DNA from: Solanum dulcamara
Taxonomy: Eukaryota > Streptophyta > Magnoliopsida > Solanales > Solanaceae
DNA length: 64,000 bases
Reading direction: 5' to 3'
Assembly (NCBI RefSeq): GCF_947179165.1
Contig: NC_077240.1
Location: 70,635,501-70,699,500 of the forward strand
Shown: in pieces, positions 23,335-36,700 of the stretch
Position numbering within the stretch: the stretch's first letter is position 1
How the letters are laid out: each line of letters opens with the position of its first letter
The notes under the pieces: model-generated
Seen by the model: only the letters and a program-made list of their open reading frames with translations
The model's database searches: none
Told to the model about the DNA's origin: nothing
Translations under genes and position numbers: made by a program

Positions 23335-25154
23335 CTGAAGGTCATTTTTGGTAATTTTTATAAAATGATCATTTTACCCCTCTAGATAGTCGACCCGAGT
23401 CATGTTTAATCAGTATTCGAAGTTGGTTTTGCGAAATTCTTTAAAAAGTTAAGGTTTTTTGAAAGATTTGAATTTTGAAGGCTTAAGTTGTCAAATAGTG
23501 GTATTTGACGTCATTTGAAGTTCGGGTGCTTGGATTGAAATTTCGACGACTCCATTGAATTCGAGGGATGATTTTAGACCTAGGAGAGGTTTTGGTTGAT
23601 TTTTTTAGAGGTCTCGAGCTTGTTTTGGTTTTTGAGGTCTAAAGTTAGTTTAATTGCAACTTATCAGATTTCGGGTCAAGAAGACCTAGAATTCAAATTC
23701 TGATGATTCCATCGAGTCTGGAACATTAAATTTAGTAGGGTAGCATTTATGGTTTGTGTGCACGGGATTCTGAACAAATCTTGAGGGTCCATTCCGTGAA
23801 TTTTGTGTTTATGAAATTTGCTGTGATCTGCTACTGATGTAGCCTTCCCCGCGTTCGTGTCATTCCGTCCTTGTTCACGAAGGTTCATTCTGTTGACCTC
23901 TGTATTCGCGGAGGAGGGATCGCATTCGCGGTGGGTCAGCTGGGGAAACCTCCACGTTCACAAAGGTCCTATTGCAATCACGGAGGTTTGAGATGTCAGT
24001 CTTCGCATTTGTGGGCTTAGTGGGCCGCGTTCGCGAAGAGATATTTTTTCCTAAACAATAGCTTTCCCCAAAAGTCAGAAATTATTCATTTTTCACTATT
24101 TTTGGACCTCGGGAGCTCGGATAGGTTATTTTCAAGGGGAATTTTGTGTGAAAACTATTTGGTAAGTTATTTTGAGCTAAAATCTTTTTAAACCGTTGAT
24201 TATTTATGGGTTATATCATAAAATCTGTGATTTTGAATTAAAGAAATTGAGGGATTTCAAAGACTTGGGGTTTTTGATCTAAATGTTGATTAAGAACTGA
24301 TGAGCTCCATTTTTGAAACGATTTTCACCTATGCACCAATGGATTCCTAATGCTTTGAGGAACGTTTTCATGTAAAAAGTTACGAATTTAAACTCCATTT
24401 TCAGAATTGGATTTTTGAGCCATTTTGACCCTTTTTCTCGAATTTTATGATTTTGATGTCGATAGTTTCAAATTTGATTGTGAATCATTATTTAGATAGA
24501 TTGTGGTGCTTTAGATTATATTCGAAAGGGAAAGACTCAAATACTTGATTGATTGGTTATTGATTAAGGCAAGTGATCTTCTAAAACTCTGTAAATCTTG
24601 TAGATTACTTGAACTTTCTTTCGTATGTGCCTTGGGGAGTAATGGAAACAAAATTTGGGATGATAATCATGTGAACTATACTTAATGAAAGATCAGAGTT
24701 AATAAAACGACTATGTGTGCTATGATTTTGATCGTAATACGTGAACCTCTTAACTTGAACTTGGCATGAATTTGATGAAATGCTATAATAGCCTAAATGT
24801 GAACTTGATGAAATTGCATTTTGCCCATTGTTGATTATGAGAATTGACTTGGAAATACTTGCTCACCGATTGATCAATAATTATGATAAAAAGGGATTAT
24901 GAAATGGAGACTTGATGACTTATAATAATGTGAATGATGTAGTTGTTGATGATGATATCTTATTGATAGTATGATGTGAATTGCATTGATATGATTTGTG
25001 TTGTGACTGTGGACACTATCATATTCTCATTGTTTGTATGAATATGCCTATTTACATTAATTCTAAAATAGTATGAGGAGATTCGATTAATGGTTATGCC
25101 GAAGGAAAATGGTTTCGACAAGTATTATGAATGAAAAAGAAAGAAAAAAAGGAA

Positions 25155-25330
25155 TTGAGGGACGTGCCACATTCCGTGGTAGATACTATATGATATTTAA
25201 GGGACTTGCCACACACCGTGGTAGATACTCAATGATATCCAAGGGATGTGCCACACCCCGTGGTGGAGATGATATGATATTTGAGGGATGTGCCACATGC
25301 GGTGGTAGATACATGGACATGTGTGTACCC
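25155..25330 (+). repeat. 42-bp minisatellite, 4 copies
   Basis: The unit is GGGATGTGCCACACCCCGTG plus GTAGATACTATATGATATTTAA. TGCCAC recurs at 25165, 25207, 25249 and 25291. An 87-codon open frame over it is an artefact. Confidence 0.85.
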
Positions 25331-26079
25331 CATAGGTTTCGGTCTATTATATTAACAGATGTGTATCATTAGGATAGACATGTATTATGCATTATTTTAC
25401 GTGATATCACACTGCATTACATCTTATTTGTCATCGTGAAGTGTGTAGATGCCCCTTTATGTCTCTATGACTGATATATCTGATATAGATGTGCCTTATT
25501 CGGTGATGCTGTGTAACATCCCCTAAAAACGTTGTATACGATGTTTCAATTCTCGCCTAAATATGATACAACCTCTGTATTTTGGGCATAACTTTTCATA
25601 GGAATATCCAAATTGGGTGATTCAAATTTTTGAGTATCCGCAAGATCTTTACCTACAACTCTTGTGAAGATCATATTTTAAGTTTTGGAGGTTAAATAGG
25701 TCAAATAAATTAATTATTGTAAGCCAGAATGCTGTGATGGAAAGGAGTGTTTATAGAAGAAAAATCATATCTTACTGTAGGATTATCCAAATTAGTTTAT
25801 TCTTAAACTACATAAAACTAGACTTCTATATCTACAATTCTTATGAAGACACCAAATCCTAATAAGGAATTTATCCTATTCAAACGCAGCTCCGAAAAGG
25901 AGTATTCTGTCAAAGATAACTCATTTCACCTACCATGGAAAGATCTAGATACATTTGACATCACTCATGACATAAATTGTCCTCCATTTAACATCATTCA
26001 TGACATCAATATATTTCATTAAATTTTCAGATTTTTCTTTATAATTATTTTATTTATTGTTAGGTCTCTCTTTCCCACC

Positions 26080-26087
26080 TATAAATA
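26080..26087 (+). promoter_or_regulatory. TATA box of solo LTR
   Basis: CCCACCTATAAATACCCACC, roughly a quarter of the way into the LTR. Confidence 0.6.
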
Positions 26088-27383
26088 CCCACCTTATTTC
26101 CTCATTTTATTCATCAAGCTTTCTCAAGCAAGTCTTCTCTCTATATACTTCTTTACTCATTCTCAAATATAGTTTTAGTTCTTAGTAGTGAAAAAATACT
26201 ATTCTGATGATTCGTATACTCTGGGTAGTACGCAAAACGTTCCGGCGAGGAGAAAAGCTAGGACTCAAGAGTATTCATTAAGTCTTTCGGTTCTGACTAA
26301 AGCTTCGGATTCCAGGTATGTAAGGCTTCAATGAGAGTATTCCTTCCACTCTCATGTCTAAATTATTTTGATTATATGATAAATTATATTTATTTTCTTT
26401 AAGCTCTATTCTAAGTTATGTGGGTGTTTATCTATTGGTTCTTCCACCCATGTAGTCCAAAAACTCTTTCAATTAAGTCTCTTAATTTTAAATAATATTT
26501 TCTTATGGTAATTCTTATTGTTACTTAATAGTATGAATCATGGTTAAACTAATGATTATTGGTCTATTTTGATACGACATAATTTCATATGTATGAATTG
26601 ATGGTTTGTCAGTAATTCCTCTATTTATCTATTTAAAGATTCTTGAAATTCATGGTGGATTGTTTAAAGCATGATTTTTAATTAATGGATTTCAAAGTAT
26701 TTATGTATATTTATTTACATACATATTTGCAAGTTGAAGTGATTTGAATTCACATACCTTTACTATATTTTAATAAAGTTTGACTGGAAAGCTTTGACTC
26801 CAAATAAATGTTTATGAAAGCAATATCTATGATCAAAAAGGGAGTCTTATGAAATGAAAGAATGATGAAATGATATGAATGATGGATTCTTTATGCAATA
26901 AGGACAATTCTTGCATATTTGAATTATCAAATGTTTTAATGAGCTATTCTACCGATTATATGCTATGAATATTTTGAAGTATTAAACTATTCCGTGGGAT
27001 TGACTTAGCACCGAATGAGGCATTGAGGTGGGATTCGGTAAGGGAATCCTAGTAGCAACCCCTTGTCTCATTAACTATGTGCCAACATAGGAGCCCTTGT
27101 AGGCTTAGCCTAATGGATCCATAAATAGCCCTTAAAGTTAAAGTTAAAGAAATGAATGGAGTTGACGGAGTTCTACCCGGCAAGTAGTCTCCCCGGACAA
27201 CGTAGGGGGTTATGTTGGATTCCATGTAATAGCTCACATGGTCTTAAATGTCGGTTATGGTTAATTTCTCACAAAATGAATGTTTTAAAGGATATATATG
27301 ATTTATTATGCATACATTAAATTATGTTCCATATTACATAAATGTTTTAATGTTTTCCTCAATGTTCATGCATCCTTACATAC

Positions 27384-27441
27384 TTAGTACATTCAAAGTA
27401 CTAACGCATACTCTTTTGCCTACATGATATCACCATGTAGG
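27384..27441 (+). promoter_or_regulatory. Paired conserved hairpins in solo LTR
   Basis: TTAGTAC (27384-27390) pairs with GTACTAA (27398-27404). CCTACATG (27419-27426) pairs with CATGTAGG (27434-27441). Both stems are perfect and recur in related LTRs. Confidence 0.55.
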
Positions 27442-28350
27442 GATCAGTGCTCCTCCTCGTTCTCCTCCACGTGGCTAGTTGATATTCCATTGAAGACTAC
27501 TTTTGGTGAGTTTCCATGTTCCGGGAACAATACTCCTTTATCTTTCTAACTTATGATATGTTAAGATATTTTACTATGGCATTTCTTCTATTATAATTGA
27601 GGGTGAGCTAGGGACTTGTCTTAGTTAGAGGTATTGTTGGACATATATAAGTTGAAGATTTACTATTATAATTTTCGCTTATTTATTTATCATCATTACC
27701 TATGAAAGACTAAAAGAATGCTAAGAGGCTTGATTAAGGTACTTTCGGATTCCTCATTTGCCATGTCACGTCTAGGCCCTAGGCTTGGGTCGTGACATGT
27801 TGATGAGATGTTGTTAACCTACTTGGTATATAAGGATTGTATAGGTTAGATTGGGCTAATTTTTGTGCAGGTTTGTAGTTGAGGAGGCTCGGTTAGGATG
27901 GAAGGAGTTTTAGTATCTATTAGATTTACTCTATTTTGTTAGTTGACTTATTGATTATCGTGTTATTTGGTACTCACCCTTGCTATCTACATTTGTGTAG
28001 GTTTTGAGCTCGGATAATGAATGTATTCTATTCTTTCCTCTGAGGCTTTGAGGTGACTTGAGAGGTGCTGACATCCGACGATCTCCCTTGTCTCTTTTAC
28101 TTATGCTTTGTTCTATTTAAAAAACAGATTCATCGAGAGTTATACTTATTTTCTAGTACTGTTTTACTAGAGGCTTATACTTGTGACAACCAGATTTTGG
28201 GGGTTATTTTAGATTTGAAAGTTTTTCGCTTATATGTATGTCTTTTACTTCCTCATTTCAGCATTATTTCTATTTTGTTGGGTTTTAGGCTGACTTGTCC
28301 CGGTGGGAAGGGACAAGTGCCATCACACTCGATTTTGGGTTGTGATAAAA

Positions 28351-28364
28351 TAGTATCAGAGGCC
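28351..28364 (+). other. Primer binding site, decayed initiator tRNA-Met type
   Basis: TAGTATCAGAGGCC follows the LTR end. The usual plant form is TGGTATCAGAGC, so one G has mutated. Confidence 0.55.
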
Positions 28365-31300
28365 TAGGTTCATAAGTCTCATATGTACAAGTCAAGTCTA
28401 AGTAGAGTTTTGAGGATTGGTACGTAGACTTCTATACTTGTCTTCGACATGCTATAAAGACTGTTAGGAAAGATCTTTACCTTTTGTTATCTATCGTGTG
28501 TCCTTGCTCTGATCTAATTTCTATTGCTTCATTCCATTCTCTCAGCCATAGTGATTATTTGTACTTGGTTCTGTGTGTGCACAGTTGAGATGTCATCACG
28601 TGGTTTTAGTTTTAGATTTGGAATCGAGGTGAAACTGATATGTTTATGGAAAGGATGTATGGACAGACTTGGAATGCTTTAGGATTCCAAGGGAGTGAAT
28701 AAGGTTGTGGTTTAGTGATATATTTTGAGGATATGGTATTGAAATATGAACAATGGTTGACAAATTTCATGAACATTTCATCCTGTTTGATTAGTTATTC
28801 AGCAGTGAAAAATAGAACATGTGTGGCTTATACGATATCTAAAGTGATTTTACAATGGAGAATGATATAATTAGGGAATGACTATGTTGTGAGCACTGTG
28901 ACTTTGGAAACTACATACTTTAAAGTTCATCATAAAAGATTGGGTTGTGTAGAGTATGATAATGATGATTTTAGTCAATCGAGACTAGAATTTCTGTGGC
29001 AGTTTTATAGAGTGGGTGTATACCAGGAAGGGATGTTATAAGTCTACTACCACGATACCTGTATTTACTTGGTTAGGATTATGGATTTTGTTGCTTCTAC
29101 TATCGACCTGGTCTACGAAAGGGTGCATATCGTTTTTAGCTGGAGACTAAAGTGCGTTACTAATGTATGACAGTTACGTAATGGGTAGGAAGGTGTAAAC
29201 TATCTGAGTACAACCATTCTGATGGGTATGATGTATTCTAGTGGTGGATATACCTGGCTCTCATGGTATGGTACTAGTGATATATAGGAGAAAAGACATC
29301 GGTTAGTAAGTCCAAATACTAGCTACTTAAGGGTTATCGGTTATTTCACCTACTCGGGTAATGAAGTTCGATATTGCAATCATATTTGAGAATCCAACTA
29401 GTTGTTACTATGGATGCTTGAGCTAGGCATGGTTTATAAGGAAAATTATAGTGGTGGATCTCTGGCGAGGTATTATTGTGTTTAGATAGTGACATGTATT
29501 TTGAGGATTTAATTGAGGATTTATGATTTCTTAATGAGTCAAAGAGAGTGGATTGACATTGAAATGATAAGCTTATGGGTAAAGAAAGTTTCTACAAGTA
29601 TACCTGTGTGAAGGCAAGTAAGTATACCAACGAAAAAGTATATATGAGAATTAGTTAATTCACGGAATTAGACTGTATAACGAGTTTAAGTTATCACGTA
29701 GACGATAAGGTTAACTTTGTGATGATGGCAAGGGATGCTGAGCATGGTAATAAAAGTTCAGGACAAACTATGATTAGGGTGCAACTATGTGGTAGTGGCT
29801 TTGGGTTAAAGAGGTCCAGTATAAAAGTGACAACTTATGAGTATCTAAGGTTGCGGCTACTACTACTTGAGTAGCGTAGTTATATGGAAAGTTGTATGAT
29901 GTGTTGGGAACCATTCGGGTAGAATTGAAAAGAGTTTCAACTTATTATGGGAGAATTAGTGGGATATAGTTTGGCATTTGGAATGAGGCGAGGGAAAAAA
30001 TACTTACGTTGATTGCAAAGTTCAAGGGTTTAACTTCAGGAATGTTGGAGAGTTGAGTTTGGAAACACATGACTTCATTCGTCTTAATCTAGATTATAAT
30101 AATAGTGTCCGGTATTCATCAGTCGGGTTAAGTATGCTTCGAGAGTGGAGTCGACAGACATTCGGCTCTAGTGTTGTGGTAAGTTCTATAGTGGCTTTGA
30201 GTTTGATGACGGACACGATTTGGGTTCCTAATGAGTGACATGGTAAGATCGACGTATAAGTGTTGGATGATAAACTAAGGTATGTGTTTACATAAAATCT
30301 TCAAGGTATGGGCTAATGTTAATTGATAAGGGGATTGGTTTACATAGTTTGAATAAAACATTCAAGTTTTAGATCATAAGTCTACATTCGTGGTAGTTGT
30401 TTTTGTCAAGATATAGATTGGCAAGGTAAAAAATGATTGATTGTGTAGATTGTCGAATATTTGGGAAGACTGGTGCATGGTCTGAAATGTAGAGTTTATT
30501 ACCTTTTATAATTAAAGAGATTAATGAAGTCTACATTTGAGGAGTTTGGTTTAAAGTAAAAGGTAACATGTTTTGGATTCTCAACCAAGAAATAATAATG
30601 ACAAATGAGTTAAGGAAAGGAATAAGAGTCTGGTGCATCAAAGAGATCAAGTATTTAGGATTGGGTCATGAGTGTGAGCTAAGAATTTGAATATCCTAGC
30701 AACATTGTGTGGTGGATACAAGTTAGTAAATGTGAAGACATGAGATATCATATGTAGATTCTTAGTTCAAGTTGAGGATGGTATGAATTTTTGCCTTTGA
30801 GTTTAGATATAACTATAAAATGTGGACTGGTTTGGCACAAACTTATGAGAGGTGTAGCAATGACTTTTTGAAGGTTTGGTTTTATTTTGGGTGAAAAACA
30901 GTGAGGTATCAAAGATTCTGTATTTTATGTGGGGTTTGATTGTTCAAATTATGGTAGGTGACTTATGGATGCACTACAGGATGAGATATAGATCTACATG
31001 GTTATTGGGGATTTGAGCTGTGTTGATAACTCTATTGATGGAACTATCCAGACTGTTGTAATGCGTTACATAGACACTTGATGATAAATAGAGATTATGT
31101 TTCCATAGTATACATAATTGTTGAGGTGACCAAGAATTTCTTTAAGTTTTTGCATGAGGTATATGATGGTGTGAATAGTAATTGAAACTGGGTAAGTGAA
31201 AGATTGCATGGAATTGATATTGGTCATGATTCAATTGTTTTATCTCAATAGAAAAGTACTATGAGATTCAAAATTTGGTTTATTAGCAATTGAGTAGGAC

Positions 31301-31861
31301 CCATACGTGTCATGGCATTCTTAAATGGAAGGGGAGAGAACTATAGTTAGAAATTTTGGAGTATGACACACTATCTATGACCATACTATTTTTACTTCCG
31401 TAAATGGATTCACAGTGGTGGATCGGATGTATCGATCCATGCCCTCTTGGTAGGGTAAGATGCTTGTGCATGCTTGGTTAATTCAGATATTGCAGATTTG
31501 GTGTTGCTTTGGGACAGTTGAAATATTTTGGTGGATTTACAAGTGCCACCTTGCTTATCAAAACTTATGGAAGAGCTACATGGATATATACAGTTACCGA
31601 CAGTTTTATTATTCACCTCATCGTCGAGTTCATGTTCTAGCTATGAATAATTGAATGTGGGGGCATTTGGGCCTATTGATACCATTCCTAAGGGTTGTCT
31701 ACAATCATAGCTACTGATCTACTATTTCCCGATAGTGTTGATTAGAGGTTTTGTATGCTTGGCTGTTTCGCTCGCTAGGAGATTATTTGATAATTACCTT
31801 CTTTGGGTTAGATAAATCATTTTCTCTACTGATGACTACCCAATGTCTAAAGATCAGATTT
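28365..31861 (+). other. Unrecognised, probably decayed element interior
   Basis: The position after an LTR and primer site suggests gag-pol. However, I find no gag, RT or integrase block and no frame above about 70 codons on either strand. Its identity is an inference from position only. The right edge is the next LTR. Confidence 0.35.
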
Positions 31862-33893
31862 TGTAATATTCCGGATGTGAGAAAGATAGAGTACAACATA
31901 ATAAGATGAATAATTAGCCTTCATGAATCCATTGGTAGGTTAAGGGAGATTTTCATTAAGAGCAAAGTAGTCTTTTCCCTATTTTTATAGGGGGAATTAA
32001 TCTAGACAGTTTTTGGGCTAGGTTCCTAATCTATTTAATCCCCAAAGCTCTTAATTTTTCCTTATTCATTCACTTATCACCCATCCTAAAAATCTTCTCT
32101 CTACAAATGGTTTTCTAGACCTCCATTGAAGACCAGCAAGAATCTTCTTAAATTCTCCATTGATCTTCAAATTCTTCTTCAATTTTTCTTCATAATTTGT
32201 ATCCAAGGTATGTGAGATTCATCCATGGGTACTTTTAACCCATGGAGCCCAAAGAATTTCTTAAAGCTTTTATTAGTTTCAATTAAAACTTTGAATCTTC
32301 TTAATTTTAACTTCAATTGCATGAGCTATGGTGGATCTTGTGAATTAAAATCTATTTTGGCATAAATTGATTTAATTTCTTGAGATTGATATATCCTTCA
32401 TATATATTCATTACTATGATAATTAGGGCTTAGGATCTCATTATAGGAGATGAAGACTCATGAAAAATAATGAAATATTTGGGAATTTGCTAGGAAAATG
32501 TTGCACTATCGCGCTAGGAATGGGTCTCTGTAGTTTTGCAACATGTGCAACGCACCACTATAGCACTTGCAGAGTGCCCAATGTTTTACACCTTGGCACG
32601 ATTCTCCACTATAGCGCCATCGCCCAATTTTCCATAAAACGCATTCACCAAATGCGACATATGTGATAAAATTCTTTTGTTTTGTTTTGTTGATCCTTAC
32701 TTATCATCAACTACTCTTTCAAGTGCATGAATTATATTTTATTTATGATTTAACCTCTCAACTAAGCATGAATTACTCCTCCATTACATGAACTTACTTT
32801 CAAGCATGTCTATTCAAGTATGATTTTCAAGTATGTTTCAAATTATGCTTTCTTCATACAAATTATGTAAAAGATGACTTAGGGCTATATGTGGTGATTT
32901 AAGGCCTAATGGTATAAATTATTTATGCATGATTTGTAATGTGGAAGGACAATACTCACATTGCACTACGTTATGAAATAAGCTACTCTATGAATTTTAA
33001 ACCTATGATCATGTCTATGATATGTTAACTATGATTACTTTGCTACATATGTATTCCATGGGATTTGGCTTAGCACCGAGTGGACAGGAGGTGGGGGCCC
33101 CTACCAAAAGCCTTCGTAGCAGCCTCACATCCCATAAACTATGTGCCACCATAGGTTGCCTTATCGCTTAGCTAGTGGATCCACATATAGTGTATGAGGA
33201 GATTCCCCTTTTCTTCATTGTATGAGGAGACCAAGAGATTCCATCTTATAGCTCGCATGTACTTAATATCGCTTATGGTTCATATCCCACATATGTTTAT
33301 GACTATTATGCTACTTTATGATCTTCAACTATGTCCTTTAAATGCTTTGATCATCACGATATTCCCATGACTTTACTTAACCTTTTTATCATGTATAATC
33401 TTAATCACTGCATCTTATGATTTATGTTGCATATCATGCCCATATACTTAGTATATTCCAACATACTAATGCATACTTTTTGCCTACATTGTCTCATAAT
33501 GTAGGGGTTGAGGTTGAGGATCATATTCATCCACTTGGCTAGTTAAGCTTTCCTATCCGGCAAAGTTGTGGTGAGTCCTCATTCATCGAGGACTAGTTAT
33601 CGAGTTGGTTGTTATTTCTAAAGACTTTTGTTAAGTTTCATTTTGAGGGTGAGCTAGGGACATGTCTTAGACCCTGCCCATGTTCATGAGTAGAGGCATC
33701 TAGTTGGACAAATATTTCGAGTCTATGTTGTCATGTGACATTCTTTATTTTTTATTAATGGTTTAGACTCTGTATGATATTTGCTCTTTTACTTTAACTT
33801 ATGTATGCTTATGATATGAATAAGAGGCTTGGTTGGAGCCCTTCGGGGTTTCGATCATCATGTTACTACTAGGCTCTAGGTCGGGTCGTGACA
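31862..33893 (+). mobile_element. 5' LTR of the chromovirus (2.0 kb)
   Basis: TGTAATATTCCGG to GGGTCGTGACA. Shares long collinear blocks with 38855-40887. Paired hairpins: TTAGTAT/ATACTAA (33448-33454 and 33463-33469) and CCTACATT/AATGTAGG (33483-33490 and 33498-33505). Confidence 0.85.
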
Positions 33894-33897
33894 AACT

Positions 33898-33909
33898 TGG
33901 TATAAGAGC
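33898..33909 (+). other. Primer binding site, initiator tRNA-Met type
   Basis: TGGTATAAGAGC starts four bases after the LTR end. It is one base away from the usual TGGTATCAGAGC. Confidence 0.75.
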
Positions 33910-34109
33910 AGAGGTTCAAGTATCCTAGGGAGTCCAATATTCCACTTCAAGTAAAGTCTTATTCATGGTTTTGAAGTGAGCCACATATATGAATAGGAGT
34001 CTATGAGACATTTTAGGAATCCTCACTTCTTTCATGATGTATGTCATGCTATAGAGTTTACCATAAGACTTCTTTTCCCTTACGGTCTTTCTTTGCAATT
34101 TTTAGAAGA

Positions 34110-35115
34110 ATGGCTCCAAGAAGATCACCGTTTCTAAGGGGAAATAATGCTAATGAAGCCCAAGATCCCCCGGCTCCTCAAGACAATGGTCCTCTACCTT
34201 ACCAAGTTGCTAATACGGAGTTCTGAACCGCCATTACTATACTAGCCCAAGTGGTGACCAACCAAGGAATTGCATCTCCTCCTAATGTTCCTACTCCGAC
34301 CTTAAGAGTAAGGGACTTTGCATGAATGAATCCTCCGGAGTTTCATGGCTCAAAAGTTGATGAGGATCTCAATAGTTCATTGATGAGGTTTATAAGATAG
34401 TGAGTATTATAGGGGTGACTTCAGAAGAAAAAGCAGAGTTGGCGGCTTACCAACTTAAGGGTGTTGCTCAGGTTTGGTACACTCAATGAAAGTTGGAAAG
34501 GGTGGATGAAGGACCTATTGAATGGGAAACTTTCAAACTTGCTTTACTTGATCACTTTTTCCCTCTTGAGTTAAGGGGGGCTAAAGTGTTGGATTTCATA
34601 AATCTTCGACAAGGCAATATGGGGATGAGGGACTATGCCCTCAAGTTTACTAAGCTATCTAAGTATTCTTCTCCATTAGTTGCTGATCCACGTGCTCGAA
34701 TGAGTCAATTCATATCGGGGGTGTCTGACATGGTTGCTAAGGAATTTTGTACTGCTATGCTTATTAAGGAGATGGACATATCTCAACTCATGACTTTTGC
34801 CGAATAAATTAAAGGAGAAAAGCTCAAGGAGATGAGGATGAGGAATTCTAAGAGGTCCGGTATGAAGGTGGGTTCTCAAATGCTAGGACCAGTGGTAGTA
34901 GTAGACATTCTTAACAATGCCAAAGCTCGAGGAAGAAGTTTTCTAAGGATAGGGTGCCATACCCTAAATCTCAAGGAGGAGGAGGTGTGAATGCTAGTAG
35001 CCCTTCTTTTCCTAAGTGTGCAGAGTGTGGAAAGAATCATAGAGGGAAATGTTTGATGGGAATGGGTTCTTGTTATGGATGTTGCAAGATGGGACATAAG
35101 CAATCCAAGTGCCCA
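34110..35115 (+). pseudogene. gag: Chromovirus gag with CCHC zinc knuckle, broken
   Basis: Gag would build the particle and bind RNA. The start ATG is in MAPRRSPFLRG at 34110. The retrotransposon-gag domain follows in several frames, with blocks MNPPEFHGSKVDED, EEKAELAAYQLKGVAQVWY, WETFKLALLDHFFPLELRGA and LRQGNMGMRDYALKFTKLS. The nucleocapsid part has a Cys/His cluster CAECGKNHRGKC near 35018 and a true CX2CX4HX4C knuckle, CYGCCKMGHKQSKC, at 35071-35112. Defects: a TGA at 34224, a TGA near 34322, a frameshift near 34375, a TGA in the YTQ-stop block near 34486, and a stop at the FAE block near 34805. It is followed by the protease region. Confidence 0.85.
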
Positions 35116-35640
35116 TATATTTCCAACAAGGGTGGAGAAGGTCGTCCTCTAGGAGGCCAAGTACAACAAGGCACCCAAGCTCAACTAAAGAGTGGCCAGC
35201 GCAACAACCAATTCTATGCTCTTCATGCTAAGCATGATATTGATGAGACTCCCGATGTGGTCAAGAGTATGCTACAGGTCTTTAATTTTGATGTTTATGC
35301 ATTGCTTGATATGGGTGCCAACTTGTCTTTTTTTACTGCATACCTTGCTATGCGATTTGATGTGTGCCCCAAAGTGTTATTAGAACCTTTTTCGGTTTAT
35401 ACTCCCCGTTGGTGATTCTTATTAGCCAAGAGAGCTTATAGAAATTGTCCCGTATGGGTATTCCATAAAGTTATTCCATGTGATCTTGTTGAATTTGACA
35501 TGACTGTATTTGACATCATTCTTGGTATGGATTGGTTATATGCCACTTATGCATCTATATGTTGTAGAACTCGTGTGGTTAAGTTTCACTTTCCTAATGA
35601 GCCTATTCTTGAATGGAAGGGTAATGATTCGGTGGTTAAG
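35116..35640 (+). pseudogene. Chromovirus protease region, broken
   Basis: The retropepsin-like block YALLDMGANLSFFTAYLAMRFDV contains the catalytic-type Asp-x-Gly-Ala at 35308-35319, here Asp-Met-Gly-Ala. The usual family context 'EPFSV-TP' follows, then a frame break near 35413. The remaining GMDWL-like block (35527-35541) is the normal end of the domain. Protease would cut the polyprotein. Confidence 0.7.
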
Positions 35641-36700
35641 GGTTGATTCATCTCATGTATTAAGGCCCGAAAAATGATTTCCAAGGGGTGCATTTATCAT
35701 ATTGTGCGAGTTAGGGATGTCGAATCCAAAAATCCTACTCTTGAGTTGGTCCCTATAATTAATGAGTTTTTCCATGTGTTTCCCGATGAATTGCCCAATA
35801 TTCCTCCCGAAAGGGAAATTGACTTTGGCATAGATCTCGTTCTCGATACCCAACCTATTTCTATTCCCCTTTACTGTATGGATCCAGTGGAACTTAAGGA
35901 GTTGAAAGAGCAATTAAAGGATTTGTTGGATAAGTTTTTTGTAAGACCGAGTATTTTACCATAGGGTGCTCCCGTGTTATTTGTTAGGAAGAAAGATAGG
36001 TCACTTCGAATGTGTATAGACTATCGACAATTAAATAAGGTCACCATAAAGAACAAGTATCCAATTCCAAGGATAGATGACTTGTTTGATCAATTACAAG
36101 GATAAAGCTACTTTTTAAAGATTGATCTCCATTCCGGTTATCATCAATTAAGGGTAAGGGAGTGTGATATTCCCAAAATGGCTTTTTGGATAAGGTATGG
36201 TTATTTTAAATTTGTAGTAATGTCGTTTGGTTTGACTAATGCACCCGTTGTATTCATGGACTTGATGAATCATATTTTCAAGGCATACTTGGACATGTTT
36301 GTAGTGGTCTTCATTGACGACATCTTGATTTATTCTTGAAATGAAGAAGATCATATGGGTCACTTAAGGATTGTACTGCAAACATTGAGAGAGAATCAAT
36401 TATTTTCTAAATTTAGTAAGTGCGAGTTTTGGCTAAGGGAAGTTGCATTTCTTGTCCATGTGGTGTTTGGTGATGGTATTAAAGTAGATCCAAAGAAAAC
36501 TGAGGAGGTTAAGAATTGGCCTAGACCATTATCTCCTTCGGACATGAGAAGCTTTTTGGGCTTAACTGGATACTATAAAAGGTTTGTTGAAGGGTTTTCG
36601 TCTATTGCTTTGCCTTTAACTAAATTGACACAAAATAAGGTAAAATTTCAATGGTTGGATGAATGTGAGAAAGTTTCCAAATATTGAGGGATTGTCTCAC
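35641..36700 (+). pseudogene. Chromovirus reverse transcriptase, broken
   Basis: RT copies the element RNA into DNA. Blocks in order: [79 protein letters not shown], and the active-site FIDD at 36310-36321. The thumb blocks FSKFSKCEFWL and FLGLTGYYKRFVEGFS follow. In-frame stops occur at 35962, in the LQG-stop-SYFLKID block near 36103, and TGA at 36337 just after the FIDDILIYS block. The active site itself is intact. A frame change near 36655 leads to RNase H. Confidence 0.88.

Larger units (their letters stand above)
25512..27797 (+). mobile_element. Solo LTR nested in another LTR, 2.3 kb
   Basis: Starts TGTAACATCCCC and ends GGGTCGTGACA, with no interior. Flanks are TGCTG (25507-25511) and TGTTG (27798-27802), a target duplication with one change. 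It has a TATA box (26080-26087), a leader, a GGGTGAGCTAGGGAC block and the paired hairpins at 27384-27441. All are shared with the LTRs at 31862, 38855 and 40888. A solo LTR arises by recombination between the two LTRs of a full element. Confidence 0.8.
23335..28347 (+). mobile_element. 5' LTR of a Ty3/gypsy element, split by a nested solo LTR
   Basis: Starts TGTAATGACCCTGAAGG and ends near GGGTTGTGATA, where the family usually has GTGACA. It is followed a few bases later by a primer-site-like TAGTATCAGAGGCC. Removing the nested insertion leaves about 2.7 kb. Inside are CGCGTTCGCGAAG-type GC blocks (23850-24050), a 42-bp minisatellite (25155-25330) and a CTACA...TGTAG hairpin near the end (27987-28000). 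Its 3' partner is not in the window. Confidence 0.65.

Noticed and set aside
28365..31861. Possible gag-pol after the primer site at 28351
   Set aside because: No conserved gag, RT, RNase H or integrase block could be read in any frame, so only position supports it and no coding call is made.
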